Source: ATX-6F1 sp943369485
Lineage (GTDB): Bacteria > Cyanobacteriota > Cyanobacteriia > PCC-6307 > Cyanobiaceae
Assembly (NCBI GenBank): GCA_943369485.1
Contig: CALRNH020000003.1
Location: forward strand, 138,985 to 202,984
Direction: 5' to 3'
DNA length: 64,000 nucleotides
Made by a program: the position numbers and the translations under genes. The notes below the pieces were generated by a model. It searched no databases and was not told the origin of the DNA. It worked only from the letters and a program-made list of their open reading frames with translations. Shown one piece after another: positions 37,369-46,309 of the stretch. Numbering within the stretch: the first letter of the stretch is position 1; every line of letters starts with the position of its first letter.

Positions 37369-38469
37369 TCAGCGGGGGGCGGTCCAGTCTTCAAACCACT
37401 GGCGCCGCCAGAGCCAGTACACCTGGATCAGGGCCACCAGGGCCATCAGAGCCATGGCATAGGCATAGCCGTAGCGCCATTTCAATTCGGGCATGTTCTC
37501 GAAGTTCATGCCGTAGACCCCGCCGATGAAGGTGAGCGGCGCAAAGATACTGGTGAGGATCGTGAGTGTCTTCATCACCTGGTTCATGCGGTTGCCCACG
37601 CTCGCCGCATAGGACTGGGTGATGGCATCACATTGGTTGCGCAGCAGTTCGCAGTTCTCGAACAGCAGGTCCACCAGTTCGCCCATGTCCTGGAAGCCCG
37701 CGGTGGCCTCCCGTCCCAGCAGCTCCTGGCGTTGACGCAGCAACACGCGGATCTGGTGGCGCAGGGGCCAGATCTGACCCCGGATCGTGAGCAGGTTGGA
37801 GCGGTGCTGGAAGGTGCGGGTCAGCAGCTTCGGTCTGGGTTCCCGCAGGGCCGCCTCCTCCAGGTCGCAGAGCCGGTTGGCGATCAACTCCAGCATTGGG
37901 AAGAGTTGATCGAGGATTTCATCGACAAGAAAGTGGAGGATGTCGTCGAGGTCGCGCAGGTCCGTGGCCCCCACCTGGGACTCCAGCCAGTCGGTGAGTT
38001 CCGGAAAGGCCTCCCCCGCTGGCGCCTCCTCGAAGCTCACAAGCAGTCCCGGCAGCAGCAGGGCCCCAACCTGGGAGCTGATCAGATGGGCAGGGTCATG
38101 GGCAAAGCTGAAGCGGTGCAGCACCACCAGCAGCGCTTCGCCGAGGGAATCCACCCTTGGCCGCTGGGGCACCTCCAGCAGCGGCGGCAGCAGCATCGCC
38201 GGCACGTCCAGCGCCTGGAGCATGGCTGTGATCGGCCGTGGGTCGCTCAGTCCCATCACCCGCAGCCACAGGGGCACACCTCGGCGCTTGAGGGCTGAAA
38301 GCTCCTCGGGGCTCCGCAGGGAGTGGAGCCTGGGGCCTTCGCTCTCGAACACCACAACGCTGAAGCGGCTGGGCTGACGACCGCCATGGACATAGAGCTG
38401 CGTGGGGATGGCGGCTGGGCGTTCCTCCAATCGGTACGAGCGGAGGGCGCCGGGGGTGGGTCGCAGCAA
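37369..38469 (-). CDS. corA: CorA-type magnesium transporter
   Basis: 366 residues. Large N-terminal cytosolic domain, long stalk helix (about 235-300), and two C-terminal membrane helices separated by the defining GMN motif in GGVYGMNFENMPE near residue 319. The second helix ends in a basic cluster RRQWFEDW. It mediates uptake of Mg2+, and sometimes Co2+ or Ni2+, as a homopentamer. The start codon is a TTG at 38469, chosen because homologous sequence begins there. Confidence 0.93.
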   Translation of the reverse strand: MLRPTPGALRSYRLEERPAAIPTQLYVHGGRQPSRFSVVVFESEGPRLHSLRSPEELSALKRRGVPLWLRVMGLSDPRPITAMLQALDVPAMLLPPLLEVPQRPRVDSLGEALLVVLHRFSFAHDPAHLISSQVGALLLPGLLVSFEEAPAGEAFPELTDWLESQVGATDLRDLDDILHFLVDEILDQLFPMLELIANRLCDLEEAALREPRPKLLTRTFQHRSNLLTIRGQIWPLRHQIRVLLRQRQELLGREATAGFQDMGELVDLLFENCELLRNQCDAITQSYAASVGNRMNQVMKTLTILTSIFAPLTFIGGVYGMNFENMPELKWRYGYAYAMALMALVALIQVYWLWRRQWFEDWTAPR

Positions 38470-38562
38470 GGGGGGAGGGGGGTGATCCGGCTAGCGTCCA
38501 TCTCAGGCCAGGGGTGGCAGCTTCGCCTGTCGCAGGGGCGACATGGGCTCAGGCAACTGAGC

Positions 38563-39078
38563 TCAGGAGAGGGTTCGCCGCAGTTGGGCCTTCGCGACGC
38601 TCACGTAGGCCAGGAAGGCGTCGTATTTGTTGTCAAATTCACCCAGTGACTGGCGGCTGCCATCGATCAGGATCCGGGCGCGAAAGCGGCCGGTGCTGCG
38701 ATCCTGGGTGACCCCCTTGAAGCCGGTGCTGAGGTCGGTTGGGGTGACTCGGCGGGGGCGCCGCGGTTGGCCTTGGGCGGTGGCCCGCAGGTTGTTGATG
38801 CGGTGGTCGTCGCGGTTGCCGTTGATGGCTGTGATCTCCCGCCCGATCGGATCCACCCCGTGGTGCAGGCACCAGATGATGCGCGTCAGGGCATAGCGCT
38901 GACCCTCGATCGAGATCTGCCAGCGGCCGTCACGGCCCTTGCTGCCGGCCCGCACGTCCTGTCGGCTCTGCCCGCGGGACCCCAGTGCGCGATTCCAGCT
39001 GCAGTGGCCGGTGCGGGGGTCGTAGCTGAGCTGCTGACGCAGGATTTCCAGCGGCGGCAGCCGTTTGTGATTCGCCAT
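38563..39078 (-). CDS. HNH/AP2-type endonuclease-like protein, degenerate active site
   Basis: 171 residues from ATG at 39078. The middle part, ALTRIIWCLHHGVDPIGREI then TAINGNRDDHRINNLRAT, follows the HNH_3 pattern of homing-type endonucleases, and the C-terminus STGFKGVTQDRSTGRFRAR with LGEFDNKYDAFLAYV matches an AP2-like DNA-binding domain. The usual catalytic VDHINGN is TAINGN here, so the key His is Ala. The protein may have lost nuclease activity and act as a DNA-binding remnant. Such genes are normally mobile. Confidence 0.8.
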   Translation of the reverse strand: MANHKRLPPLEILRQQLSYDPRTGHCSWNRALGSRGQSRQDVRAGSKGRDGRWQISIEGQRYALTRIIWCLHHGVDPIGREITAINGNRDDHRINNLRATAQGQPRRPRRVTPTDLSTGFKGVTQDRSTGRFRARILIDGSRQSLGEFDNKYDAFLAYVSVAKAQLRRTLS

Positions 39079-39130
39079 GCTCCAGAGAGCGCTAAGGCGA
39101 TGGTAGGAGCCCTTTGAACACGCAAGCGGA

Positions 39131-40753
39131 TCAGCTGCGGCCGGCGGCCAGGGTTGATGGGCCCAAGGTGGAGGGGATGAGAATGTCGGGCCGCTGGCGG
39201 GCCCAGGCCAACTGCGCGTCCACCTGTGCGCGCACGCTTTGGCGGTAGTCGAGGAAGTGCTCATGGATCACCAGCAAGCGCAGGAATCGTGGCAGCTGCT
39301 GGGGGCGCCTGAACACCAGGCCCAGCAGCACGCGCCAGAAGTGCAGCGCACCGGGGGTGAGCACTCCGCGCGCCATGACCACGGCGGCCGCCCCGCGCAG
39401 CTCGGCGAGGCGGTGGCCACCGGTCCAGCCGCGCCGCCACCAGGGCCGCCCATGCCGCCAGCGGGGTGCCCCCAGCATGAGGCAGTGACGGGCGATGCGC
39501 TCGATGTAGGTGGCGGGAGCATAGAGGGCCTCAAATCCCTCGACGAACTCGCCGCCGATCGCCTCGATCGGCCGGGTGGGTCTGAAGTTGAGCAGGTTGG
39601 TCTGCACCCCCTGGTCGAAGTCGCCATCAAGCTCCAGCAGGCGCCCTTCCCGGCTTAGCCGATGCCAGAGGGTGGTGTTCGGCAGGGCCTGCAGCACCCC
39701 GAGCATGGCGATCGGGATGGCGGTGTGCTCCACGAACGCCACGATCCGAGCTCCCGCTCCGGGTCGCTCGCCATCGAAGCCGAGGATGAACCCTGCCATC
39801 ACCTCCAGTCCGTGGGCGGTGATCGTGTCCACCGCCTCCTCCAGTGGTTGGCGGGTGTTCTGGCGTTTCTGTGCTGAGGTGAGGCTGCTTTCGTCGGGGG
39901 TCTCAATGCCCAGGAACACCCGCTCGAAGCGGCAGGCCCCCATCTGCTCCATCAGCTCGTCGTCGCTGGCCAGATCCACCGAGGCTTCGGTGATCAGGGC
40001 GAAGGGGAAATCGTGGTGCTCCTGCCAGGCCTGGAGCTCGGGCAGCAAGCGTTTGACGTTGCGCTTGTTGCCGATGAAGTTGTCATCGACAAGGAAGACG
40101 TTGCCGCGCCAGCCCAGGTCGTAGAGGTGCTTCAGCTCGGCCAGCAGTTGCTCGGGTTCCTTGGTGCGGGGTTTGCGGCCATAGAGCACGATGATGTCGC
40201 AGAACTCGCACTGGAACGGGCAGCCCCGCGAGAACTGCACCGCCATGGCGTCGTAGGCAGGCAGCTCCAGCAGATCGAAACGGGGTATCGGTGAACCCGT
40301 CAGATCCGGGCGTCCCTCGCCCGCTCGGAAGATCCCGGAGCGTTCACCTCGCTCCAAGGCCGCCACAAAGGTGGGAATCGTGATTTCTCCTTCATCAAGC
40401 ACCAGGTAGTCGGCCGGGATCAGTTCGGGGGCCTCGGGGGTGGAGCTGGCGAAGGGACCTCCCACCGCCACCGGTAGCCCCCGCGAGCGGGCCAGGCCGA
40501 TCTGAGCGGCCAGGTCCTTGCGTTGCACGAGCATCGCCGACAGGATCACCAGATCCGCCCATGACCAGTCGTCGTCGCTCACCTCGCGCACGTTGACGTC
40601 CACCAGCCGCAGGCTCCATTCCGGCGGCAACAGGGCGGCCACGGTGATCAGCCCGAGGGGCGGCAGCAGCACCTGGCGGCCCACCCGTTCAAGGGCGCGG
40701 TTGAAGCTCCAGAAGGTCTGGGGGAAGCGGGGGTAGACGAGCAGGACGTTCAT
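39131..40753 (-). CDS. B12-binding radical SAM protein (HpnP-like group)
   Basis: 540 residues from ATG at 40753. An N-terminal cobalamin-binding domain (MNVLLVYPRFPQTFWSFNRA, VGRQVLLPPLGLITVAALLP, VAVGGPFASST) precedes a radical SAM core with CPFQCEFC (Cys178, 182, 185) that binds the 4Fe-4S cluster. The C-terminal region resembles DUF4070. The opening strongly recalls hopanoid C-2 methylase HpnP and its relatives, so methylation of an unactivated carbon is possible; the exact substrate cannot be assigned. Divergent from the GT4 operon. Confidence 0.88.
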   Translation of the reverse strand: MNVLLVYPRFPQTFWSFNRALERVGRQVLLPPLGLITVAALLPPEWSLRLVDVNVREVSDDDWSWADLVILSAMLVQRKDLAAQIGLARSRGLPVAVGGPFASSTPEAPELIPADYLVLDEGEITIPTFVAALERGERSGIFRAGEGRPDLTGSPIPRFDLLELPAYDAMAVQFSRGCPFQCEFCDIIVLYGRKPRTKEPEQLLAELKHLYDLGWRGNVFLVDDNFIGNKRNVKRLLPELQAWQEHHDFPFALITEASVDLASDDELMEQMGACRFERVFLGIETPDESSLTSAQKRQNTRQPLEEAVDTITAHGLEVMAGFILGFDGERPGAGARIVAFVEHTAIPIAMLGVLQALPNTTLWHRLSREGRLLELDGDFDQGVQTNLLNFRPTRPIEAIGGEFVEGFEALYAPATYIERIARHCLMLGAPRWRHGRPWWRRGWTGGHRLAELRGAAAVVMARGVLTPGALHFWRVLLGLVFRRPQQLPRFLRLLVIHEHFLDYRQSVRAQVDAQLAWARQRPDILIPSTLGPSTLAAGRS

Positions 40754-41091
40754 GGCGATCTCCAAATCTTTCCCAGCACCTGAACGGCCGATCGCGGCGG
40801 GTCGCGCTGGTCGCATTGCCCTCAGCTTGCGTCGGTGGTGTGTCCCTTGCGGTGATCCATCTGCTGCCGATCTGCCGCACGTCAGCGACGGAACACCTCC
40901 CTAACGTTGGAGTACAAAGGTTTTCCCATCCCCGGGCCGTTGTGGGGTGGCTCGCTTTGTTTCGGTCGATCACCGTTGTCTGGTGATCAACTGTTGCCTG
41001 GTTGTTCGCGGTTCTGCGTTCCCCGGCTGCTGCTGGCATGGCAGGCGGCGCGAGCGCAGTGCGGCGATCGTTCTGTACTGGAGCCTCAACG
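40754..41091. other. Divergent promoter region with inverted repeat
   Basis: No gene seen. A perfect inverted repeat GATCACC (40968-40974) and GGTGATC (40982-40988) with a seven-base spacer lies about 105 bases before the glycosyltransferase start. It could be an operator or a leader hairpin. A short A+T-richer stretch at 40910-40930 may contain promoter elements. Confidence 0.5.
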
Positions 41092-42192
41092 ATGCGCATC
41101 GCCCAGATCTCGCCCCTCGATGAATGTGTGCCGCCCCTGCGCTACGGAGGCACCGAGCGGGTGGTGCATTACCTCACCGAGGAGCTAGTGCGCCGCGGCC
41201 ATGAGGTGGTGCTGTTCGCCAGCGGTGATTCCATCACCAGCGCCGAGCTCTACCCCTGTGTGCCCCAGGCCCTCAGGCAGGCGGGCTATCAGGGTGATCG
41301 AAGCGTGCCTGCTCTGATCCAGCTCGATTGTGTGGCCGAGCAGCTGCACCGTTTCGACGTGCTGCATTTCCACACCGGTCACGGTCACTACCCCCTGACG
41401 GCGCGCCTGAACGTGCCCCATCTCTCCACCATTCACGGACCGCTGTCGGCTCCCTCGATGGCCGAGCTGCATCGCCACTTTGATCAGGTGCCGTTGGTGT
41501 CGATCTCCGAGGCGCAACGCCGGCCGTTGCCCCAGGCCCGCTGGCTCGGCACGATCCACCACGGCCTGCCAACGGATCTCTACCGCTTCGAGCCCACGCC
41601 GATGCCCTATCTGGCCTTCGTCGGGCGCATCTCGCCGGAGAAGCGGCTCGATCGCGCCATCGAGATTGCGGCGGCGGCGCGGTTGCCCCTCAAGGTGGCG
41701 GCCAAGATCGATGCGGTCGACCGCGACTACTTTCACACCATGATCGAGCCGTTGCTGGAGCGTCATCCCGCGGTGGAGTTCATCGGCGAAGTCGACGACG
41801 CCGGTAAGCAGGAGCTGCTCGGCCATGCCCTGGCGCTGCTGTTCCCGATCGACTGGCAGGAGCCCTTCGGTCTTGTGATGATCGAGGCCAACGCCTGTGG
41901 CACCCCGGTGATCGCCTGGCGCAACGGCTCCACCCCCGAGGTGATCATTGATGGCCTCAACGGAGTGCTGGTGGAATCGATCGAGGCGGCGGTGGCGGCG
42001 GTGGGTCGCATCGAGGAGCTTCCGCGCACGGCCATCCGCGCCGATTTCGAGCGCCGCTTCAGCGTCGAACGCCAGGCGATCGCCTATGAGCATCTCTATG
42101 GGCGCTTGATGCAGGAGACGAACGCCTCCCTGGACGCAGCCAAGACAGCTGGCCAGGGAGCCGACCGCAACCAGGTGTGCCATGCGGCTTGA
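41092..42192 (+). CDS. GT4-type glycosyltransferase
   Basis: 366 residues, GT-B fold. N-terminal domain: MRIAQISPLDECVPPLRYGG, TERVVHYLTEELVRRGHEVV and the HFHTGHGHYPL strand; C-terminal nucleotide-sugar domain: YLAFVGRISPEKRLDRAIEI and the EX7E-like PFGLVMIEANACGTPVIAW. ATG at 41092 has GGAG nine bases upstream. It retains the anomeric configuration of the donor. It overlaps the debranching-enzyme-like gene by 11 bases, suggesting joint action in glucan or compatible-solute metabolism. Confidence 0.9.
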   Translation: MRIAQISPLDECVPPLRYGGTERVVHYLTEELVRRGHEVVLFASGDSITSAELYPCVPQALRQAGYQGDRSVPALIQLDCVAEQLHRFDVLHFHTGHGHYPLTARLNVPHLSTIHGPLSAPSMAELHRHFDQVPLVSISEAQRRPLPQARWLGTIHHGLPTDLYRFEPTPMPYLAFVGRISPEKRLDRAIEIAAAARLPLKVAAKIDAVDRDYFHTMIEPLLERHPAVEFIGEVDDAGKQELLGHALALLFPIDWQEPFGLVMIEANACGTPVIAWRNGSTPEVIIDGLNGVLVESIEAAVAAVGRIEELPRTAIRADFERRFSVERQAIAYEHLYGRLMQETNASLDAAKTAGQGADRNQVCHAA

Positions 42193-44305
42193 TCAGCTGC
42201 CCCCATTCGTGCTCAAGGATGGCGAGACGTTCGCCATGCTCGACCGTCGGGGTGAGATCAATCCGGTGGCGCATCCCGAGTCCGGAGTGTTCCACCGGGG
42301 AATGCGGCATGTGAGCCAATTGGAGTTGCTGCTCTGGGGCTGCCCCCCCTCCGTGCTCTCCTCCACCGAACGGGAGGAGATGGGTCTCCACGTGAGCCAT
42401 CTCAGCAACGACGGCTCGGCGCACGGCTCGCTGCCAGCGGGCACGGTGCACCTGGAGCGCAGCACCGTGCTCACCCCCACGGGTCTTCTCCAGCAGTTGA
42501 GCTTCACCAGCTACGCGGCCTCCAGCGTCACGATCCCCCTGGTGCTGCTGGTGAATGCCGATTTTCTTGACATCTTTGAAGTCCGCGGCATCCACCGGCA
42601 GAACCACGGCACCAGGGTTTACAGCTGCACCGCCGACAGCCTGGAGGTGGTCTACCGGGGCCTCGACGGAACCGACCGCAGCACCGCCCTGCGCGTGGAG
42701 GCGGACGTGCTGGATGTGTCCGAGACGGAGCTGCGTTTCGCCTTCGACCTGGAGCCTCGCTGCACCCGCAAGCTGGCCCTGATGCTGGATTTCCATTTCC
42801 ATGCGGATCAACATCCTTCCCCCCAGGAGGCCTTCGATGCGGCCCTGGTGGCCACGGTGGAGCGGTTTCGGAACAACCGTCTTCTCAACGCCTCGATCAC
42901 CACTGACAACCCCGCCTTCAACGCCTGGATCGACCGCTCCACCTCCGACGTCCATCTGCTGTCCACCCAACTTGATCACGGCCCTTACCCCTATGCCGGT
43001 GTTCCCTGGTTCAGTTGTCCCTTCGGGCGTGACGGGCTGATCACCGCCCGCCAGATGCTGTTGGTGGAGCCCCGGCTCGCCCGGGGCGTGCTCGGATTCC
43101 TGGCCGAACAGCAGGCCCGCCACTCCGACACCGCCTCCGATGCCGAACCGGGCAAGATCCTGCATGAGGCGCGCCTGGGGGAAATGGCGGCCTTGGGAGA
43201 GGTGCCGTTCGCCCGCTACTACGGCAGCGTCGATGCCACACCCCTGTTCCTGATCCTGGCGGGCGATTACTTCTTGCGCAGCGACGACAGAGACTTCATC
43301 AACAGTCTCCGCCCGGCCCTTGACAGCGCCATGGCCTGGATCCGTAACGCGGAGGCTCAGAGTCCGGATGGGTTTTTGCGCTACCTCTGCGCCGCCCAGG
43401 GCGGTTTGCGTAATCAGGGCTGGAAGGACAGCGACGATGCGGTCCACCATGCCGATGGCCGACTGGCGGAGGGCTCGATTGCCCTGTGTGAGGTGCAGGC
43501 CTACGCCTACGGGGCCCGGCGGTCGTTGGCGGCGATCGAGCAACGTTGCGGCCACCCTGAGGCGGCGGAGCAACTGCAGGAGGAGGCCCGCGCCCTGCGT
43601 CGTCGCTTCCATGCGGCGTTCTGGAGCGATGCGATCGGCACCTATGCCCTGGCGATCGACGGGGCGGGGGAACCCTGCATGGTGCGTTCGTCGAATGCGG
43701 GCCACTGCCTCTGGACTGGCATCGCCAGCCGTCCCGCGGCGGCGGCGATCGCCCGGCAGTTGCTGGCCCCCACCAGTTTCAGCGGTTGGGGCGTGCGCAC
43801 CATCGATGAACGGGAGGTTCGGTACAACCCGATGAGCTATCACAATGGATCCGTCTGGCCCCACGACAACGTCTTGATCAGCCTGGGGCTGGCCCGCTAC
43901 GGCCACAGCAGTGAAGCGATGCGGATCTTCACCGGCCTGTTCGACACGGCCTGCGCGATGCCCCAGTACCGCTTGCCGGAGCTGTTCTGCGGTTTCCCCC
44001 GCCAGGAGGGGGAGGAGCCGACCCACTACCCCGTGGCCTGCAGTCCCCAGGCCTGGGCCAGCGGCTCGGTGTTCGGTCTGCTGGAGGCGATCACCGGCAT
44101 GGGCATCGGTCGCGAGGCGGCCACGGGCCGGGTGCAGGTGCTTTTCCGCAACCCAGTGTTGCCTAAGGGCATTGATCGCATGGAGATCTCCGGTCTACGG
44201 CTCGGGGAGGAGGAGATCGATCTGCACCTGCACCGCAGCGAGCACGACACCGGCGTGCTGGTGCGGCGGCGCACGCCAGGGGTGGACGTGATGATCTCGA
44301 AGTGA
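42182..44305 (+). CDS. Glycogen-debranching-type amylo-alpha-1,6-glucosidase family protein
   Basis: 707 residues. The N-terminal domain (about 1-210; FVLKDGETFAMLDRRGEI) is the glycogen-debranching N-terminal beta domain, and the rest is an alpha/alpha-barrel of the GH63/GH133 type: YAGVPWFSCPFGRDGLITAR, GQCAR-like repeats absent, SVWPHDNVLISLGLARYGHS and RLPELFCGFPR. Acidic residues in FGRDG and in LPELFCG are likely catalytic. It would trim alpha-1,6 or related linkages in glucans. Coupled to the upstream GT4 gene by an 11-base overlap. Confidence 0.85.
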   Translation: MRLDQLPPFVLKDGETFAMLDRRGEINPVAHPESGVFHRGMRHVSQLELLLWGCPPSVLSSTEREEMGLHVSHLSNDGSAHGSLPAGTVHLERSTVLTPTGLLQQLSFTSYAASSVTIPLVLLVNADFLDIFEVRGIHRQNHGTRVYSCTADSLEVVYRGLDGTDRSTALRVEADVLDVSETELRFAFDLEPRCTRKLALMLDFHFHADQHPSPQEAFDAALVATVERFRNNRLLNASITTDNPAFNAWIDRSTSDVHLLSTQLDHGPYPYAGVPWFSCPFGRDGLITARQMLLVEPRLARGVLGFLAEQQARHSDTASDAEPGKILHEARLGEMAALGEVPFARYYGSVDATPLFLILAGDYFLRSDDRDFINSLRPALDSAMAWIRNAEAQSPDGFLRYLCAAQGGLRNQGWKDSDDAVHHADGRLAEGSIALCEVQAYAYGARRSLAAIEQRCGHPEAAEQLQEEARALRRRFHAAFWSDAIGTYALAIDGAGEPCMVRSSNAGHCLWTGIASRPAAAAIARQLLAPTSFSGWGVRTIDEREVRYNPMSYHNGSVWPHDNVLISLGLARYGHSSEAMRIFTGLFDTACAMPQYRLPELFCGFPRQEGEEPTHYPVACSPQAWASGSVFGLLEAITGMGIGREAATGRVQVLFRNPVLPKGIDRMEISGLRLGEEEIDLHLHRSEHDTGVLVRRRTPGVDVMISK

Positions 44306-44317
44306 GCTCGGGCCATG

Positions 44318-44348
44318 AAAAACCCCGGGGAGTGGAGCTCCCCGGGGT
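44318..44348 (-). terminator. Rho-independent terminator of the RRM gene
   Basis: Perfect 11-base arms ACCCCGGGGAG (44322-44332) and CTCCCCGGGGT (44338-44348). Read on the minus strand, the stem is followed directly by TTTT, the classic intrinsic terminator. It may also stop transcription from the convergent debranching gene ending at 44305. Confidence 0.88.
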
Positions 44349-44353
44349 GATCA

Positions 44354-44391
44354 GCCGCCAAAGGCGGCGAAGGGAAACAGGTTTGTTTCCC
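44354..44391 (-). other. Tandem 3' UTR hairpins of the RRM gene
   Basis: Two further perfect stems lie between the RRM stop codon and the terminator: GCCGCC-AAA-GGCGGC (44354-44368) and GGGAAACA-GGTT-TGTTTCCC (44372-44391). Together with the terminator they give the transcript three consecutive hairpins, which may stabilise the mRNA against exonucleases. Confidence 0.7.
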
Positions 44392-44399
44392 CGGTGAAC

Positions 44400-44741
44400 T
44401 CAGTAGCGACCGCCGCCGCCACCGCCACCGCCGCCGTAACCGCCGCCGCCGCCGCCATAGCCGCCGCCACCGCCGCGGTTACCACCGCCACCGCCGCCCG
44501 TGCGGGGTTCGGCCTTGTTGACCCGGATGTTCCGGCCCATCCATTCGACGTTTTGAAGGTCGTCGATGGCCTTGGCTTCTTCAGCCTCGACAGCCATGTC
44601 GACGAAAGCGAAGCCCCGTTTGCGACCGGTTTCCCGATCGAGGGGCAGGCTGCACTGTTTGACTTGACCGTAGGTCGCGAAAAGCTGTTGGAGGTCTTCC
44701 ACTTCGGCATCGAAGGAAAGGTTGCCCACGTAAATCGTCAT
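44400..44741 (-). CDS. rbp: Glycine-rich RRM RNA-binding protein
   Basis: 113 residues. One RRM domain with RNP2 (IYVGNLSF) and RNP1 (KRGFAFVDM), followed from about residue 80 by a tail composed almost only of Gly, Arg and Tyr, as in cyanobacterial Rbp proteins that are often cold- or stress-induced and can guide mRNA localisation. The Gly-tail DNA is highly repetitive in GCC/CCG triplets. Three hairpins including a true terminator follow the gene. Its 5' region (44742-45273) is long and may be regulated. Confidence 0.95.
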   Translation of the reverse strand: MTIYVGNLSFDAEVEDLQQLFATYGQVKQCSLPLDRETGRKRGFAFVDMAVEAEEAKAIDDLQNVEWMGRNIRVNKAEPRTGGGGGGNRGGGGGYGGGGGGYGGGGGGGGGRY

Positions 44742-45273
44742 GAACTCAGAAACTATGAATCGATCCGTCGATGGCCCTGAAGAAAGTTTGAGCTCGCTTC
44801 AAAGAGAAATCTTGGAACCAACCACACCCTAGGGCTGCAGGTGGCCCCTGATGGTGCGGTTCTCCGCTGGCGTTGTTGCCTTCCGCGGGTTAGCGGGGAT
44901 CGGCAGGGGCGCTCCAGGCGTTTCTCCGCGCCATCCTTGCGTCTGGGGCCGGGAGCGACAGTGACAGCGAGCGAGGGCGGCCCTTGCTCCAGAAGCCTGC
45001 GGAACATTGGGCTGGAAGAGCTGTAACCGCACTGCGGCCCAGCTCCTGACATGGGCAGGGCCCCTGGGGCGCTGGGCGCTGCTGGTCCGTGCCCCCTTCG
45101 GGCTGCTGACGGCTGGCGCGACAGGCCGGAGTGAACGTCCGTAAACAAACGTAAAAACCTGTGGCGCTTCTTTGAAAACCATGGCCTCCGGTGAAGGTTG
45201 TCAGTGTTTCCCCACGGATCGGCCTACGGTCCAGCCTGGCGCCTCCCTTCGCCTCTCCCTCGCCACTTTTCCG
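44742..45273. other. Long 5' region between rbp and linker gene
   Basis: No gene supported over 530 bases; open frames here are shadows of low-complexity sequence. It contains the divergent promoters of rbp (minus) and the phycobilisome linker (plus). A direct repeat of CGTAAA occurs at about 45142-45156. A long leader for rbp would fit post-transcriptional control, but no known RNA family is recognised. Confidence 0.4.
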
Positions 45274-46173
45274 ATGACCCTGATCAGAGCCCCCTATCTC
45301 GGTATCGAACGCTTTGCCAATGACCGCAACAAGGAAGGCTGGATCAGCGATTCCGACAACGACAAGCGCCTCACGATCCGCGCCGTCTACCAGCAGGTGC
45401 TCGGCCAGCAATACCTGATGCAGAACGAGCGGCTTGAAGGGGTTGAATCCCTCTACCGCAACGGCTTTTTCAACGTACGAGAACTGGTGCGGGCCGTGGC
45501 CAAGAGCGGTCTTTACCGCAGCCGCTTCTTCGAGAATTGCAACCCCTACCGCTTCATTGAGCTCAACCACAAGCACCTGCTGGGCCGCGCTCCCCACAAC
45601 CGGGAGGAGATGCTCCACCACTTCACGATCCTGCAGGAGCAGGGCGTTGATGCCGAGATCGATTCCTACATCGACAGCCCTGAGTACCAGGAGCGTTTCG
45701 GCCTTGATGTGGTCCCCTTCATCCACGGCTGGGACTATTCCGCGGGCCTTGAGGGCCGTCAGTTCTCCTGGTTGATGCAACTGGCCCGTGGCGCCGCCGC
45801 CTCGGTCAAGGGGGATGCCGCCGGCACCCGCTTCCGCCTGGGCGGTGCCCTGCACCAGAACCGGGCCGTGCCGGTGGTGAGCCCGAGTGCCAGTGAGGGG
45901 CCGTTCCGCTCCGTGGTCAGCTCCGGCGTCGCATCGGGCGATGCCGGCGTCGCTGGTGCCCACACGGCTCGGGGCCCCGGCCAGGCCCATAAGGTTCATG
46001 GCCTCCAGGGAGCTTCCGGTCGAACCGTCACCCTGCACGTGAGGGGCATCGTCAACCTCGATGCCGAGCGAAGTGCCGATGTGGTCTGGCGGGTGCCGTT
46101 CGCTCGCTTCAACGAGGCGATCCAGCGGGCGAACCGGCTCGGTGGGCGCATCACCCAGGTCAGCGTGGGCTGA
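45274..46173 (+). CDS. Phycobilisome rod linker polypeptide
   Basis: 299 residues from ATG at 45274. The PBS linker domain (about 20-170) is shown by VYQQVLGQQYLMQNERLEGV, ESLYRNGFFNVRELVRAVAK, FFENCNPYRFIELNHKHLLG and IDSYIDSPEYQERFGLDVVP. The C-terminal 55 residues (RTVTLHVRGIVNLDAERSAD, FARFNEAIQRANRLGGRITQ) form a CpcD-like capping domain. This combination places it in the rods, connecting phycocyanin or phycoerythrin hexamers. Whether it serves phycocyanin or phycoerythrin cannot be told; no phycobiliprotein gene is in the window. Confidence 0.92.
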   Translation: MTLIRAPYLGIERFANDRNKEGWISDSDNDKRLTIRAVYQQVLGQQYLMQNERLEGVESLYRNGFFNVRELVRAVAKSGLYRSRFFENCNPYRFIELNHKHLLGRAPHNREEMLHHFTILQEQGVDAEIDSYIDSPEYQERFGLDVVPFIHGWDYSAGLEGRQFSWLMQLARGAAASVKGDAAGTRFRLGGALHQNRAVPVVSPSASEGPFRSVVSSGVASGDAGVAGAHTARGPGQAHKVHGLQGASGRTVTLHVRGIVNLDAERSADVVWRVPFARFNEAIQRANRLGGRITQVSVG

Positions 46174-46178
46174 TTCCA

Positions 46179-46242
46179 GCGCTCCCGTGGGCTGGGGAGC
46201 CTTGGCCACCCCAGCCCCTGGCCCCCTCGCCGACGGGAGCGC
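46179..46242 (+). terminator. Nested hairpin after the linker gene
   Basis: Outer arms GCGCTCCCGT (46179-46188) and ACGGGAGCGC (46233-46242), inner arms GGCTGGGG (46190-46197) and CCCCAGCC (46209-46216), all perfectly complementary, starting six bases after the stop. It likely terminates or stabilises the linker mRNA; no T-run follows. Confidence 0.65.
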
Positions 46243-46309
46243 CCACACATCCATTAAGTCAATGATCCTGCCGTGTTGACTGCAGGACACGGGCCCCTGA
46301 GGCTGAGCC

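Noticed and set aside
44403..44500. GCC/CCG triplet repeat tract
   Set aside because: Explained by the Gly-rich tail of the RRM protein, not an independent repeat element.
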